Positions 1-8,059 of a stretch of 33,258 nt of DNA are shown in pieces. Positions within the stretch are counted from its first letter, which is position 1; each line of letters opens with the position of its first letter. The DNA lies in contig CAJFIN010000011.1 in NCBI GenBank assembly GCA_904381335.1, positions 1-33,258 of the forward strand, read 5' to 3'. Both the position numbers and the translations under genes were made by a program. This DNA is from Candidatus Neoanaerotignum galli. GTDB lineage: Bacteria; Bacillota; Clostridia; Lachnospirales; Anaerotignaceae. The notes beneath the pieces are model-generated. The model was not told where the DNA came from. It ran no database searches and saw only the letters and a program-made list of their open reading frames with translations.

Positions 1-1040
1 CGAGAAAAGACCTGAGTGTGATTGAAAAGGAAGGAAAGGTGATCGCCACTACCGAAGAAAGCATGCTGGGCCGGCAAGTGGAGGATATGGATGGGTTTAT
101 TAATTCTCCAGCAGAAAGCCAGTTGGTGCAGGGGTATCAATATTTTAAGGTATATGATAACAATGCGCCGGAATATGTGGTCCAAGTGAAAGGGGAAGAT
201 GAAGAAGGCTATCGTATTGGTAAGATTACAGCCTTTCAGATTCAGAGCCTGTTGGTGGCCTATAAAGAAAGATACGATAAGGATAATTTTATTAAAAACC
301 TCTTATTGGATAATCTTCTTTTGGTAGATATTTATAGCCGGGCAAAAAAACTGCATATTGAAAATAATGTGCGCCGCATTGTGTACCTTATCGAGACAAG
401 CATTGATAAGGATATGAATGTGGTAGAAATTGTGCGCAATATGTTTCCTTCTAAAACAAAGGATTTTGTCACAGCAGTGGATGAGCACTGCATTATCCTG
501 GTGAAGGAGCTAAGGGAAAAGGAAACCATGGAGGATGTGGAAAAAATCGCTGCATCTATTGTGGAAACCCTTGATGCGGAAACAGAAAGCCAAACCTATA
601 TCGCCATTGGCACCACCGTAACGGATTTGAAAGATGTTTCTCGTTCGTTTAAGGAGGCAAAAATGGCGCTGGAAGTGGGCCGGATCTTTTACAGCGATAA
701 ACAGATTGTCAATTATGAGCAACTGGGTATTGGCCGCCTGATCTATCAGCTGCCGCTTCCGCTATGTAAAATGTTTATCAAAGAAGTGCTCCATGGGTTG
801 ACCATTGATGATTTTGATGAGGAGACATTGGCCACAGTCAGCAAGTTTTTTGAAAACAACCTGAATGTTTCCGAAACCAGCCGCCAGTTATATATCCACC
901 GCAATACCTTGGTATATCGTTTGGATAAGCTGCAAAAGATGACGGGATTAGATCTGCGCAATTTCGATGATGCCATTATTTTCAAAATCACGCTGATGGT
1001 CAGCGGATATATGTTATACATGGAGAAGATGGCCTATTAA
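1..1040 (+). CDS. CdaR/PucR-family transcriptional regulator (5' end outside window)
   Basis: This is the C-terminal part of a transcriptional regulator of the sugar-diacid (CdaR) / PucR group. The reading frame is open from base 3, and the GTG at 18 lies inside continuous coding sequence, so the true start is upstream of the window. Near the start is a sensor-like stretch (VIEKEGKVIATT), as in diacid-sensing N-terminal domains. A central GGDEF-like/PucR region follows. The last ~65 residues carry the diagnostic PucR-type helix-turn-helix (NLNVSETSRQLYIHRNTLVYRLDKL). The stop is only 35 bases before the ftsE ATG, so the gene probably shares a transcript with ftsEX, a neighbourhood I recall from other Clostridia. 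The ligand cannot be inferred. Family call is confident; role is unknown. Confidence 0.85.
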   Translation, partial: RKDLSVIEKEGKVIATTEESMLGRQVEDMDGFINSPAESQLVQGYQYFKVYDNNAPEYVVQVKGEDEEGYRIGKITAFQIQSLLVAYKERYDKDNFIKNLLLDNLLLVDIYSRAKKLHIENNVRRIVYLIETSIDKDMNVVEIVRNMFPSKTKDFVTAVDEHCIILVKELREKETMEDVEKIAASIVETLDAETESQTYIAIGTTVTDLKDVSRSFKEAKMALEVGRIFYSDKQIVNYEQLGIGRLIYQLPLPLCKMFIKEVLHGLTIDDFDEETLATVSKFFENNLNVSETSRQLYIHRNTLVYRLDKLQKMTGLDLRNFDDAIIFKITLMVSGYMLYMEKMAY

Positions 1041-1075
1041 TCCATAGGCCGGATGTGGAAAGGAAGTTTGCTCTC

Positions 1076-1762
1076 ATGATCGAGATTCGGGATGTAACGA
1101 AAATTTATCCCAATGGCGCCGAAGGCGTTGAAAACATATCGCTTTTTATCGACCGGGGAGAGTTCGTTTTTTTTGTGGGGTCTAGTGGATCGGGCAAGTC
1201 CACCCTCATCAAACTTTTGATGAAGGAGCTTAACCCCACTAGCGGACAAATCCTAATCAATAATATCAATACAACCACGATGCGCCGCAGTCAGATTCCT
1301 TATTTACGGCGAAATTTGGGTATTGTGTTTCAGGATTTCCGGCTGCTGCCCAATAAAACGGTGTATGAAAATGTGGCTTTTGCCATGCGGGTGATTGAAG
1401 CACCCAGCCGCCAGATCCGGCGCAATGTGCCGGCTGTGCTGTCGCTGGTGGGGTTGCAGCATAAGGCCAAAGCATATCCTTCTGAGTTGTCTGGCGGAGA
1501 ACAGCAGCGTACGGCATTGGCCCGGGCCATTGTAAATAACCCGCCCATTTTGATTGCGGACGAGCCTACGGGGAATTTGGACCCTGATACGGCATGGGAA
1601 ATTATTTATCTTTTGGATGAGATCAACCGCAGAGGGACCACAGTGGTAATGGCAACCCATGCCAAAGACATTGTAGATGTGATGCAAAAGCGGGTGGTCA
1701 CTTTAAAGGACGGCCATATTATTCGAGATATCAGAAAAGGTGGTTACAACGATGAGGCCTAG
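1076..1762 (+). CDS. ftsE: Cell-division ABC transporter ATP-binding protein FtsE
   Basis: FtsE is the cytoplasmic ATPase of the FtsEX complex, which gates peptidoglycan hydrolases during division or elongation. From the ATG at 1076 the protein is 228 residues, the usual FtsE length. An in-frame GTG at 1055 would add seven residues, but the purine-rich AAGGAAG lies between the two and favours 1076. Visible motifs are Walker A GSSGSGKS (35-42), Q-loop VFQDF, signature LSGGEQQR (138-145), Walker B ILIADEP (158-164) and the H-loop histidine in MATHA (195). The 3' end overlaps ftsX by 11 bases, which indicates translational coupling. Confidence 0.96.
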   Translation: MIEIRDVTKIYPNGAEGVENISLFIDRGEFVFFVGSSGSGKSTLIKLLMKELNPTSGQILINNINTTTMRRSQIPYLRRNLGIVFQDFRLLPNKTVYENVAFAMRVIEAPSRQIRRNVPAVLSLVGLQHKAKAYPSELSGGEQQRTALARAIVNNPPILIADEPTGNLDPDTAWEIIYLLDEINRRGTTVVMATHAKDIVDVMQKRVVTLKDGHIIRDIRKGGYNDEA

Positions 1763-2651
1763 TTCGATTCGGTATTATTTCAAAGAGGGCGTCACCAGCT
1801 TACTGCGAAACCGTTTGATGACGGTGGCTTCTGTGGCAACGGTGGCGGCTTGTTTGCTGATTGTGGCCTTTTCCTGGTGTCTGATCAGCAATCTAAATTC
1901 GATTTTGGCTCAGATTGAAGAAAATATTGGTATTAATGTTTTTTTGGATGATGATGTGGATGCAGCAGAAATCACGAGAATCCGGGATGAAATGATCCAG
2001 TTGCCCCATGTGGCGGATGTGATTTATGTTTCTCCAGAAGAAGGGTTAGAAAATCTGAAAGAGGAATTGGAAATGGGGGATATCCTCGATGGCTTTGAAG
2101 GGGAGAATAATCCGCTAAGCCATGCCTTTACTGTAACGCTGGACAGCATTGAAAACCAGGATACGGTGTTGTCAGAATTGGAGCAGATTGCTGGGGTGCG
2201 TAATATTTCCGCTGCGCAGACAGAGACGGATATTTTGCTTCGTATTAACCGCATCATTGGTATTGTTGGTGTAACGGCTGTGTTGGTGCTGGCAGTCATC
2301 AGCGTGGTGATTATTATGAATACCATCAAGCTATCTGTCTATACCCGCAGAACAGAGATTAATATTATGAAATATGTGGGGGCAACCGACTGGTTTATTC
2401 GATGGCCATTTATCATTGAGGGTACGTTGATTGGAGTATTGGGTGCAGTGATCCCATTGGTGATCTCCTATTTTGCCTATGAAAAAGCAGTGCAGGTGTT
2501 GAATGATTACCTGCCCATGGTGCAAAATTTGGTGACGTTTTTGGATGTATCCAGTATTTTTGTGGTGCTGCTGCCAGTGCTGCTGGTTTGCGGCATCTTA
2601 CTGGGTGTTTTTGGCAGTGTTTCTTCCATTCGGAAATATCTGCAGGTGTAA
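1752..2651 (+). CDS. ftsX: Cell-division ABC transporter permease FtsX
   Basis: FtsX is the membrane partner of FtsE; it passes ATP-driven conformational changes to extracellular wall hydrolases. The ATG at 1752 gives 299 residues, typical for the family; the GTG at 1740 is rejected because AAAAGGTGG just upstream serves the ATG. Predicted topology is classic: one N-terminal membrane segment (about 24-46), a large extracellular domain (about 50-160), then three C-terminal membrane segments (about 165-190, 215-240, 265-292). The conserved cytoplasmic stretch RRTEINIMKYVGAT is present. The M23 peptidase 21 bases downstream has an N-terminal coiled coil and is the natural candidate partner. Confidence 0.96.
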   Translation: MRPSSIRYYFKEGVTSLLRNRLMTVASVATVAACLLIVAFSWCLISNLNSILAQIEENIGINVFLDDDVDAAEITRIRDEMIQLPHVADVIYVSPEEGLENLKEELEMGDILDGFEGENNPLSHAFTVTLDSIENQDTVLSELEQIAGVRNISAAQTETDILLRINRIIGIVGVTAVLVLAVISVVIIMNTIKLSVYTRRTEINIMKYVGATDWFIRWPFIIEGTLIGVLGAVIPLVISYFAYEKAVQVLNDYLPMVQNLVTFLDVSSIFVVLLPVLLVCGILLGVFGSVSSIRKYLQV

Positions 2652-2672
2652 TCAAGAGGAGATGTTTCATAG

Positions 2673-3866
2673 ATGCAGAAGAAAAAATTACGTCTGCTTC
2701 GGCGGGGGATGGCCTGTTTTTGTGCCGCGGCACTGTTAGCAACTTTACATACCTTGCCTGAGGAGACGGCTTACGCTAAGACGCTATCAGAATTACAAGA
2801 GGAGCAAGATGATATTGAGCGCAGAAAAGAAGAAGCAGAGGCAGCGCTAAGTCAAGCTCAAACCAATCAAGAACGTGTTTCCGCTGAAATAGAGACGCTG
2901 GACCTACAAATGGCGGAGGCACAAAATGCATTAAATATTGTAGAAAATCAGCTGAATGATGCAGAAACCCGCTTGGCTGCATCAGAGGAAAATTTGGCTC
3001 AGGCAGAACAAGCCAGTGAGGATCAATTTAACGCCTTTAGTGACAGAATCCGGTTTATTTACGAAAATGGGATGCTGGGCTATTTGGAAGTATTACTGGA
3101 AAGCCAAAGTTTTAGCGATTTCTTTATTCGATTGCAATATGTCAATGATATTATGGAATATGATAATGAAGTTTTGACAGGACTTCGGGAGGCGGAGGCC
3201 ACCATCGAGCGGGAAACCCAGGCGATTGCGGAAGAAAAAGCATCCATCGAAGTGTTAGTGGCTGATCAGCAGACCAAAAATGCAGCTTTGCAATCCAGAT
3301 TGGATGAAAAAAATGCACTGATGGCGCAATATCAGCAAGATGAAGCAGATTATGCTGCGTTGGTGGAAAGTATGGAGGAAGCCAGTGAGGAGGTAACCCG
3401 TCTGATTGAAGAAGCCCAGGCGGCATCTCGGCGTTCCAGCGGCGGCGGCAATACCACCGTGTATTATACCGGTGGCCAATTTGAATGGCCTGTGCCGGGG
3501 TGGTATGGTATCTCCAGCGGCTTTGTTTCCAGAAACCGGCCCATCGGTAGCGGCACGGAATTCCATACGGGATATGATATCCCAGCTTCCTATGGCACCA
3601 ATGTAATTGCAGCGGAAGCCGGTACGGTCATTTATGCCAGCTGGATGAATGGCTATGGTTATACAGTTATGATCGACCATGGCGGCGGTCTAGTGACGTT
3701 GTACGGACATAACTCCAGTCTGGTGGCCTCAGTGGGCCAGACCGTTTCCCGGGGTTCTGTCATTGCCCATGTGGGTAGTACAGGTAATTCCACAGGAAAC
3801 CATTGCCATTTTGAAGTGCGGCTGAATGGTTCGCCTGTCAGCCCATCTACTTATCTGGGGGTATAA
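2673..3866 (+). CDS. Secreted coiled-coil M23 peptidase (EnvC/murein hydrolase activator-like)
   Basis: This is a 397-residue exported wall hydrolase or hydrolase activator. Residues 1-36 form a signal peptide with a basic start, a hydrophobic core and an Ala-rich end (TAYAK). Residues ~37-250 are a long heptad-rich coiled coil, like the FtsX-interacting part of PcsB, CwlO and EnvC. A Ser/Gly linker leads into a C-terminal LytM/M23 domain (~270-397). The zinc-site residues look intact: H298 and D302 in FHTGYD, H346 in YGH, and H377/H379 in HCH, so it is probably an active endopeptidase rather than a degenerate EnvC-type activator. The ribosome site AAGAGGAG precedes the ATG. A terminator follows directly, so the operon ends here. 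Confidence 0.92.
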   Translation: MQKKKLRLLRRGMACFCAAALLATLHTLPEETAYAKTLSELQEEQDDIERRKEEAEAALSQAQTNQERVSAEIETLDLQMAEAQNALNIVENQLNDAETRLAASEENLAQAEQASEDQFNAFSDRIRFIYENGMLGYLEVLLESQSFSDFFIRLQYVNDIMEYDNEVLTGLREAEATIERETQAIAEEKASIEVLVADQQTKNAALQSRLDEKNALMAQYQQDEADYAALVESMEEASEEVTRLIEEAQAASRRSSGGGNTTVYYTGGQFEWPVPGWYGISSGFVSRNRPIGSGTEFHTGYDIPASYGTNVIAAEAGTVIYASWMNGYGYTVMIDHGGGLVTLYGHNSSLVASVGQTVSRGSVIAHVGSTGNSTGNHCHFEVRLNGSPVSPSTYLGV

Positions 3867-3880
3867 AAATAGAACGAAAG

Positions 3881-3914
3881 AAAGTCCATCGGTTTGTTCC
3901 GGTGGGCTTTTTTT
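3881..3914 (+). terminator. Intrinsic terminator after the ftsEX-M23 operon
   Basis: A 12-bp stem pairs 3881-3892 with 3899-3910 (two G-U pairs), with loop TTTGTT, followed by seven T. It begins 15 bases after the M23 peptidase stop. Confidence 0.92.
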
Positions 3915-4548
3915 ATGGGAAGCGTATGTGCTAGGGAATGCGCTGGGTTTCAGCGAAGGGACAACCTTTTGGGGCGGGATCGCAAAAAAGGCAGCTCATT
4001 TTTTCTGGCAGGCTATATTTTTATCCTGTTTTTTTGGGGCAAAAAAAACAACGGGCAAGTACCGATACAGCAGAGTCAGTTTTCGATCTGGTGATTTGGC
4101 AGGATTTCTGCCAGATGACGTGTGATAAAAGCGATTTTCAGCTTTGGTGAAAAAAAGAGAAGGATAAGCATATTTGATGGGATGAAGGCAAGGAGAAAGA
4201 ATTTTTCCTAGCAAGAAGCCTTTTTCTCAGAACAGACTATCCGATGATGATGCGAGACTGGCCTATGGGGTAAATTTTTTTTGTCTTTGGGGTAAGATGG
4301 TTTATTCCGATAGACAAATTGGCAAAGGGAATCACAAAAAGAATGAAATCAAAGTTAGAAAGTTCCATCACATAGGGCGAATGGGAAAAAGTATTAGGAA
4401 AAAGAAAAACCAGGAGAATCTCTCACTGGTTTATCATGCCTTATGGCCATGTTTGATTAAAAGGAAGGTTTATGACAAGGCAGGTTTCCCCATCAGGCAG
4501 GCAGGGCAAACAAAGAATTATGAAGCAGGATATAGGGAAGGTCATCCT
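3915..4548. other. Gene-free interval between the M23 and Lrp genes
   Basis: No convincing gene is visible. Open frames here are short, lack good ribosome sites and have low-complexity composition (runs of T, A and G). Two structures stand out: a 9-bp stem at 4094-4102/4108-4116 with loop GATTT and no T-tract, and the leftward terminator described separately. The rest is AT- and purine-rich sequence without features I can support. Confidence 0.6.
4397..4432 (-). terminator. Leftward intrinsic terminator for the Lrp/AsnC gene
   Basis: The hairpin pairs AAACCAG (4407-4413) with CTGGTTT (4426-4432) and GAGA (4414-4417) with TCTC (4421-4424), leaving a 3-base loop and one bulged A. On the minus strand it is followed by a T-rich tail (the A-run 4401-4409 on the plus strand). 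It lies about 115 bases past the Lrp stop codon. Confidence 0.75.
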
Positions 4549-5004
4549 TTATAGGCGTAATCCTTTTACATCTTTGATGCGGGCAAGAATGAAATTTTCT
4601 TCTAATTTTCGGATGCCTTCCAGCCCATGAAGCCATTGAAGAAAAGATTCCATCTCTCCTTGGCTGGCAAAAACAGCATGCATATGCAGCCGGCAATTTC
4701 CGGTGATATGGTAGAGCTGTGTTACCGCCTCTGCTTGTTCAAATAAGGTACAAAGCGATGGAAAGGCATTTGGTTCAGTCTCCAGATCAAAATAACAGGA
4801 AATCGAACCGCTGATTTTTTGTGGATTTAGAATAATGGTATATTCTTCTAAAATGCCGCTTTTTTCTAATGCCTGGATGCGGGATTTAACGGCAACTCTG
4901 CTTAGATGCACCTTTTCTCCGATTTCCGAATAGCTCATTCGTCCGTTATCCAGCAGGAGGCATAAAATTTGCCGATCTGTTTCATCCAGTCCATCTAGGA
5001 ACAT
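4549..5004 (-). CDS. Lrp/AsnC-family transcriptional regulator
   Basis: This is a 150-residue DNA-binding regulator of the feast/famine (Lrp/AsnC) group. The start at 5004 is preferred over the upstream frame opening at 5040 because GGGGGAAG sits about seven bases upstream of it. Residues ~6-50 hold the winged helix-turn-helix typical of the family (DETDRQILCLLLDNGRMSY, then LSRVAVKSRIQALEKSGIL). The remainder is the ligand-binding RAM domain (~65-145). The gene diverges from the MATE pump with back-to-back promoters, so it probably regulates itself and the pump. The effector is unknown; amino acids are usual for the family. Confidence 0.93.
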   Translation of the reverse strand: MFLDGLDETDRQILCLLLDNGRMSYSEIGEKVHLSRVAVKSRIQALEKSGILEEYTIILNPQKISGSISCYFDLETEPNAFPSLCTLFEQAEAVTQLYHITGNCRLHMHAVFASQGEMESFLQWLHGLEGIRKLEENFILARIKDVKGLRL

Positions 5005-5031
5005 GACTTCTTCCCCCTTTCTACGCCATAT

Positions 5032-5060
5032 AGTATACAAAAAAAGATGGATATTGACAA
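5032..5060 (-). promoter_or_regulatory. SigA-type promoter of the Lrp/AsnC gene
   Basis: On the minus strand TTGTCA (5055-5060) is followed by a 17-base spacer and TATACT (5032-5037), an excellent match to the housekeeping consensus. The start codon is at 5004. Confidence 0.8.
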
Positions 5061-5078
5061 GATGAAATTAATATCTTG
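5058..5078. promoter_or_regulatory. Candidate operator between the two divergent promoters
   Basis: A perfect inverted repeat, CAAGAT (5058-5063) and ATCTTG (5073-5078), has a 9-base AT-rich centre. It spans the gap between the two divergent -35 boxes and overlaps both, so one bound protein could affect both promoters. The local Lrp/AsnC protein is the obvious candidate binder (inference). Confidence 0.5.
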
Positions 5079-5104
5079 AATTTCGTAAGTCTATTTGATA
5101 TAAT
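5076..5104 (+). promoter_or_regulatory. SigA-type promoter of the MATE gene
   Basis: TTGAAT (5076-5081), a 17-base spacer and a perfect TATAAT (5099-5104) precede the MATE start at 5149. Confidence 0.85.
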
Positions 5105-5116
5105 TTGAACAAATAG
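5091..5116. promoter_or_regulatory. Second candidate operator over the MATE -10 and start point
   Basis: A perfect 7-bp inverted repeat, CTATTTG (5091-5097) and CAAATAG (5110-5116), flanks the -10 box and the expected transcription start of the MATE gene. A protein bound here would be expected to block that promoter but not the divergent one. Confidence 0.45.
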
Positions 5117-5148
5117 TAATTTAAAATAGAACAAAAGGAAGTGACAAG

Positions 5149-6513
5149 ATGGAGCGGGATCTAACCAAGGGAAACATTACCAAGACCATGCTGCTCTTTG
5201 CTGTGCCTATGATTTTGGGGGATATGCTCCAACAGTTTTATAACGTGGCCGATACGTGGGTGGTGGGGCAGTTTCTAGGGGCGGACGCCTTAGCGGCGGT
5301 AGGCTCCAGCTATACATTAATGACATTTTTAACCTCTGTCCTTCTGGGCCTTTGCATGGGCAGCGGCACGGTCTGTTCTATTTTCTATGGCGCGGGGGAA
5401 AAAGAGAAAATGAAGCAGGGGATCTTTGTCTCTTTTGTCCTGATTGCGGTTGTGGCCGTGGTGATGAATGTGCTGGTGATGGTGCTGCTGGATCAAATCA
5501 TCTTATGGCTAGATGTGCCCATAGAAGTACAGGGCTTGATGGCAGAGTATTTGCGGATTATTTTTTTAGGTATCTTTTTTCAGTTTTTGTATAATTATTT
5601 TGCTTTTTTGTTGCGGGCCATTGGAAATTCGGTGGTTCCCTTGGTTTTTTTGGCCATTTCCGCAGTGATGAATGTGGTGTTGGACTTAGTGTTTGTGGCA
5701 GTGTTTCACTGGGGTGTTGGCGGCGCAGCTTTTGCCACTAGCCTATCCCAGGCGGTAAGCGGCGTTGGCTTGATGCTCTTTACGTTTTGGCGGGAAAAAG
5801 AGCTGCGTATTAGCAGAAAACATATGTTTTTTACGAAAGAAATGATTCGAGAAATTGCGCAAAATTCCATCTTAACCTGCTTGCAGCAATCGGTGATGAA
5901 TTTTGGTATTTTACTGGTACAGGGCGTCATCAATGGATTTGGCGCTGTGGTGATGGCTGGTTATGCGGTGGCTGTGAAGATTGATTCTTTTGCTTATATG
6001 CCGCTGCAGGATTTTGGCAACGCTTTTTCTATTTTTATTGCCCAAAATTATGGGGCAAAGAAACTGGATCGTATCCAAGGTGGAATCCATAGTGCCGCAA
6101 AGGTGGCGATGCTATTTGCTGTGGTTATTTCCGTGGCGATTTTCCTGCTGGCGCGTCCACTGGTTCAGCTGTTTATTGATCCGGGAGAAATGGATATTGT
6201 TGCCGTTGGTGTGCAATACCTGCGGGTAGAGGGTAGTTTTTATGTGGGCATTGGTTGTCTTTTCCTGCTTTATGGTTTTTATCGGGCGGTGAAACAGCCA
6301 GGCATGAGTTTGGTACTTACTATAATTAGTTTGGGCACCCGTGTGGTGTTGGCCCATGTGCTTTCGCCGATGCCTCAGTTTGGCACTTTGGGTATTTGGG
6401 CCGCCATCCCCATTGGCTGGTTTTTAGCAGATGCTGTGGGCCTGGTGTATTATTTTCGGCGGGCAAGGGGATATTTAACGCAACTGATGGAAAAGAAGGG
6501 GAGCGAAATCTGA
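5149..6513 (+). CDS. MATE-family multidrug/cation efflux transporter
   Basis: This 454-residue integral membrane protein of the multi-antimicrobial extrusion family would couple export of a drug or metabolite to an ion gradient. The N-terminus (DLTKGNITKTMLLFAVPMILG, with the conserved MLQQFYNVADTWVVG nearby) is the standard MATE opening. About twelve hydrophobic segments are spread over the full length in two homologous halves, the second opening near residue 235. AAGGAAG lies upstream of the ATG. It is divergent from an Lrp/AsnC regulator and is followed by a strong terminator, so it forms a single-gene unit. The substrate cannot be read from sequence. Confidence 0.95.
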   Translation: MERDLTKGNITKTMLLFAVPMILGDMLQQFYNVADTWVVGQFLGADALAAVGSSYTLMTFLTSVLLGLCMGSGTVCSIFYGAGEKEKMKQGIFVSFVLIAVVAVVMNVLVMVLLDQIILWLDVPIEVQGLMAEYLRIIFLGIFFQFLYNYFAFLLRAIGNSVVPLVFLAISAVMNVVLDLVFVAVFHWGVGGAAFATSLSQAVSGVGLMLFTFWREKELRISRKHMFFTKEMIREIAQNSILTCLQQSVMNFGILLVQGVINGFGAVVMAGYAVAVKIDSFAYMPLQDFGNAFSIFIAQNYGAKKLDRIQGGIHSAAKVAMLFAVVISVAIFLLARPLVQLFIDPGEMDIVAVGVQYLRVEGSFYVGIGCLFLLYGFYRAVKQPGMSLVLTIISLGTRVVLAHVLSPMPQFGTLGIWAAIPIGWFLADAVGLVYYFRRARGYLTQLMEKKGSEI

Positions 6514-6525
6514 ACAGAAATCAAA

Positions 6526-6549
6526 TTTGATCGGCAGCAGTGGATCAAA
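6526..6549. repeat. Short inverted repeat after the MATE gene
   Basis: TTTGATC (6526-6532) and GATCAAA (6543-6549) form a perfect 7-bp stem with a 10-base loop, 12 bases after the MATE stop and before the main terminator. The same words recur at 27251-27289. Confidence 0.5.
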
Positions 6550-6600
6550 CATAGTCACAAGCAGTAAAGTAGGTTTTATCCATGATTTTTCTATCAAAAG

Positions 6601-6646
6601 AAAAGACCGGTTCCTTCCTTTTTGTAAAGAAGGGAATCGGTCTTTT
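6601..6646. terminator. Bidirectional terminator between the convergent MATE and DUF4317 genes
   Basis: AAAAGACCGGTTCCTT (6601-6616) pairs with the AAGGGAATCGGTCTTTT arm ending at 6646, about 16 bp with two G-U pairs. A and T runs flank it on both sides, so it can stop transcription from either direction. Confidence 0.88.
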
Positions 6647-6747
6647 ATGATGGTGTAAAGGGATGATCATCATTTTATGGACGAGAAGGTGGGCAGGGTA
6701 AAAAATATGTTTGGGAAAAAGGAATGAATCGCACCAATCGCTGCCCG

Positions 6748-8001
6748 TTATTCCTGGTGGGAAGGAGACTCTTTTTTCTCTATGGGTTCGATGATGGCTT
6801 CTTCCGTTTCAGCTAAAGGAATAAGGACATACCGCTTTCCTTCTAGGGTTTGCGTAGTGGTTTGGGCGGCCTTATCCGCAGGCAGTCTGAGTAAAAGCCG
6901 GCGGTTTGTGCCAGATGCAGCCGGTTGTTCCCCTTCTTCCAGCTCTTGCAGCCGGCGGTTTAGAAGAGAAACTTGCTGCATGAGATGCTTTTCTTTTTGC
7001 TGTTGCTCAGCGGCAGCTAAAGCCCGGTGATCTAGCAAATGGGTCCCTTCTGGCAGTTGGTCTTCAAAAGAAGAGGCATAGGTTTGGCCGATTTGTTTTG
7101 CCTGTTCTTGAGCAACGCCGCTATCTAAAAGAATTTCCTCCATTTCCTGTGCGGTAATTTCCTGTTGACCATCTCCAAATACCGATTGATGTTCTTCCAC
7201 CACGGCGGAAAGGGTGCGCTGCACTTCATTAAAGACAGCTTTTGCCTTTTCTTCCGATTCTTCTAGGCCATCGGTGATTATTTGGCGGAAGGTTTCCTTT
7301 TGTTCTGTGGCAGTCTGTTTTGGGACAACGCCAAGGATTTCGGTCATCCATTGGGTTTGAGGATGCTTCGTGTTGCGGGTATAAAAAAGCAGGGAATGGA
7401 TATCTGTGCTGCGGTCGTGAAAAGCAGGGAAGAGAAACCCCGTTTCTGGCGCTTCCACCACCCAATCCCGAATACGGGAAAGAAAAGTATGTCTTTCTTC
7501 CCGGTAGCCCAAAGCGGCTTTGGAAAGACTGACCGGACAAATGGCGCACAACAGATAGGAAAAGACCTCGGAGGATTCATCCAGCTGGTCGCCATCGGTG
7601 GTTTTACTGATGACATCATAAGCATCATGAAATAACAGGATAAGGTAGTTTCCATCTAAACCACAGCCATCGATGATCTTTTCATAAAAAAGAGCCAAAA
7701 GAGATTCGTCTTTGAGCCCGCTATCCCGCAAGGCAAGCAAAAACGGCGCCATCTCACCCGGCTGTTCTGCATCATTGGTGAACGATAATGTAAGCAGCTG
7801 GTTCCCTGATGAGCCGGAGAGGGTCTTTTTTGCTATGTCCAAATATTTATAAAATTCATCGTCCTCCAGAGCAAGAAAAGTCTCGGATAAATGGGCAAGA
7901 ACGTTTTTTTCTCCATCCACATAGCAGCCGCACATCCGTGTGAAGGTACAGCCGTTCTTGGTCAAGCGTTTTTTTAATTCTGCGATTTCTTTTTGCGTCA
8001 T
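6748..8001 (-). CDS. DUF4317 family protein, function unknown
   Basis: This 417-residue soluble protein resembles the DUF4317 family of Bacillota. I base this on the N-terminal pattern (basic stretch, then MCGCYVDGEKN, then YLDIAKKTLSGSSGNQLL and FLLALRDSGLKDESLL). The start is set by AAAGGAGG (8009-8016) before the ATG at 8001; the longer frame to 8052 would begin upstream of the predicted promoter start point. There is no signal peptide or membrane segment. The middle is globular; residues ~330-365 (rich in Gln/Glu/Lys) probably form a coiled coil, and the C-terminus is acidic. The gene is monocistronic between its own promoter and a bidirectional terminator. No biochemical role can be given. 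Confidence 0.8.
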   Translation of the reverse strand: MTQKEIAELKKRLTKNGCTFTRMCGCYVDGEKNVLAHLSETFLALEDDEFYKYLDIAKKTLSGSSGNQLLTLSFTNDAEQPGEMAPFLLALRDSGLKDESLLALFYEKIIDGCGLDGNYLILLFHDAYDVISKTTDGDQLDESSEVFSYLLCAICPVSLSKAALGYREERHTFLSRIRDWVVEAPETGFLFPAFHDRSTDIHSLLFYTRNTKHPQTQWMTEILGVVPKQTATEQKETFRQIITDGLEESEEKAKAVFNEVQRTLSAVVEEHQSVFGDGQQEITAQEMEEILLDSGVAQEQAKQIGQTYASSFEDQLPEGTHLLDHRALAAAEQQQKEKHLMQQVSLLNRRLQELEEGEQPAASGTNRRLLLRLPADKAAQTTTQTLEGKRYVLIPLAETEEAIIEPIEKKESPSHQE

Positions 8002-8023
8002 GGCGATGCCTCCTTTGCAAAAG

Positions 8024-8052
8024 ATTATACCTGGTTTTTCCATCTGGAGCAA
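8024..8052 (-). promoter_or_regulatory. SigA-type promoter of the DUF4317 gene
   Basis: Minus-strand TTGCTC (8047-8052), a 17-base spacer and a perfect TATAAT (8024-8029). The predicted start near 8017 leaves a very short leader that begins almost at the ribosome site. Confidence 0.7.
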
Positions 8053-8059
8053 GAATGGG

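Noticed and set aside
4297..4554. 85-residue open frame on the + strand
   Set aside because: It has no ribosome site, a Lys/Arg-biased low-complexity sequence, and runs through the leftward terminator of the Lrp gene.
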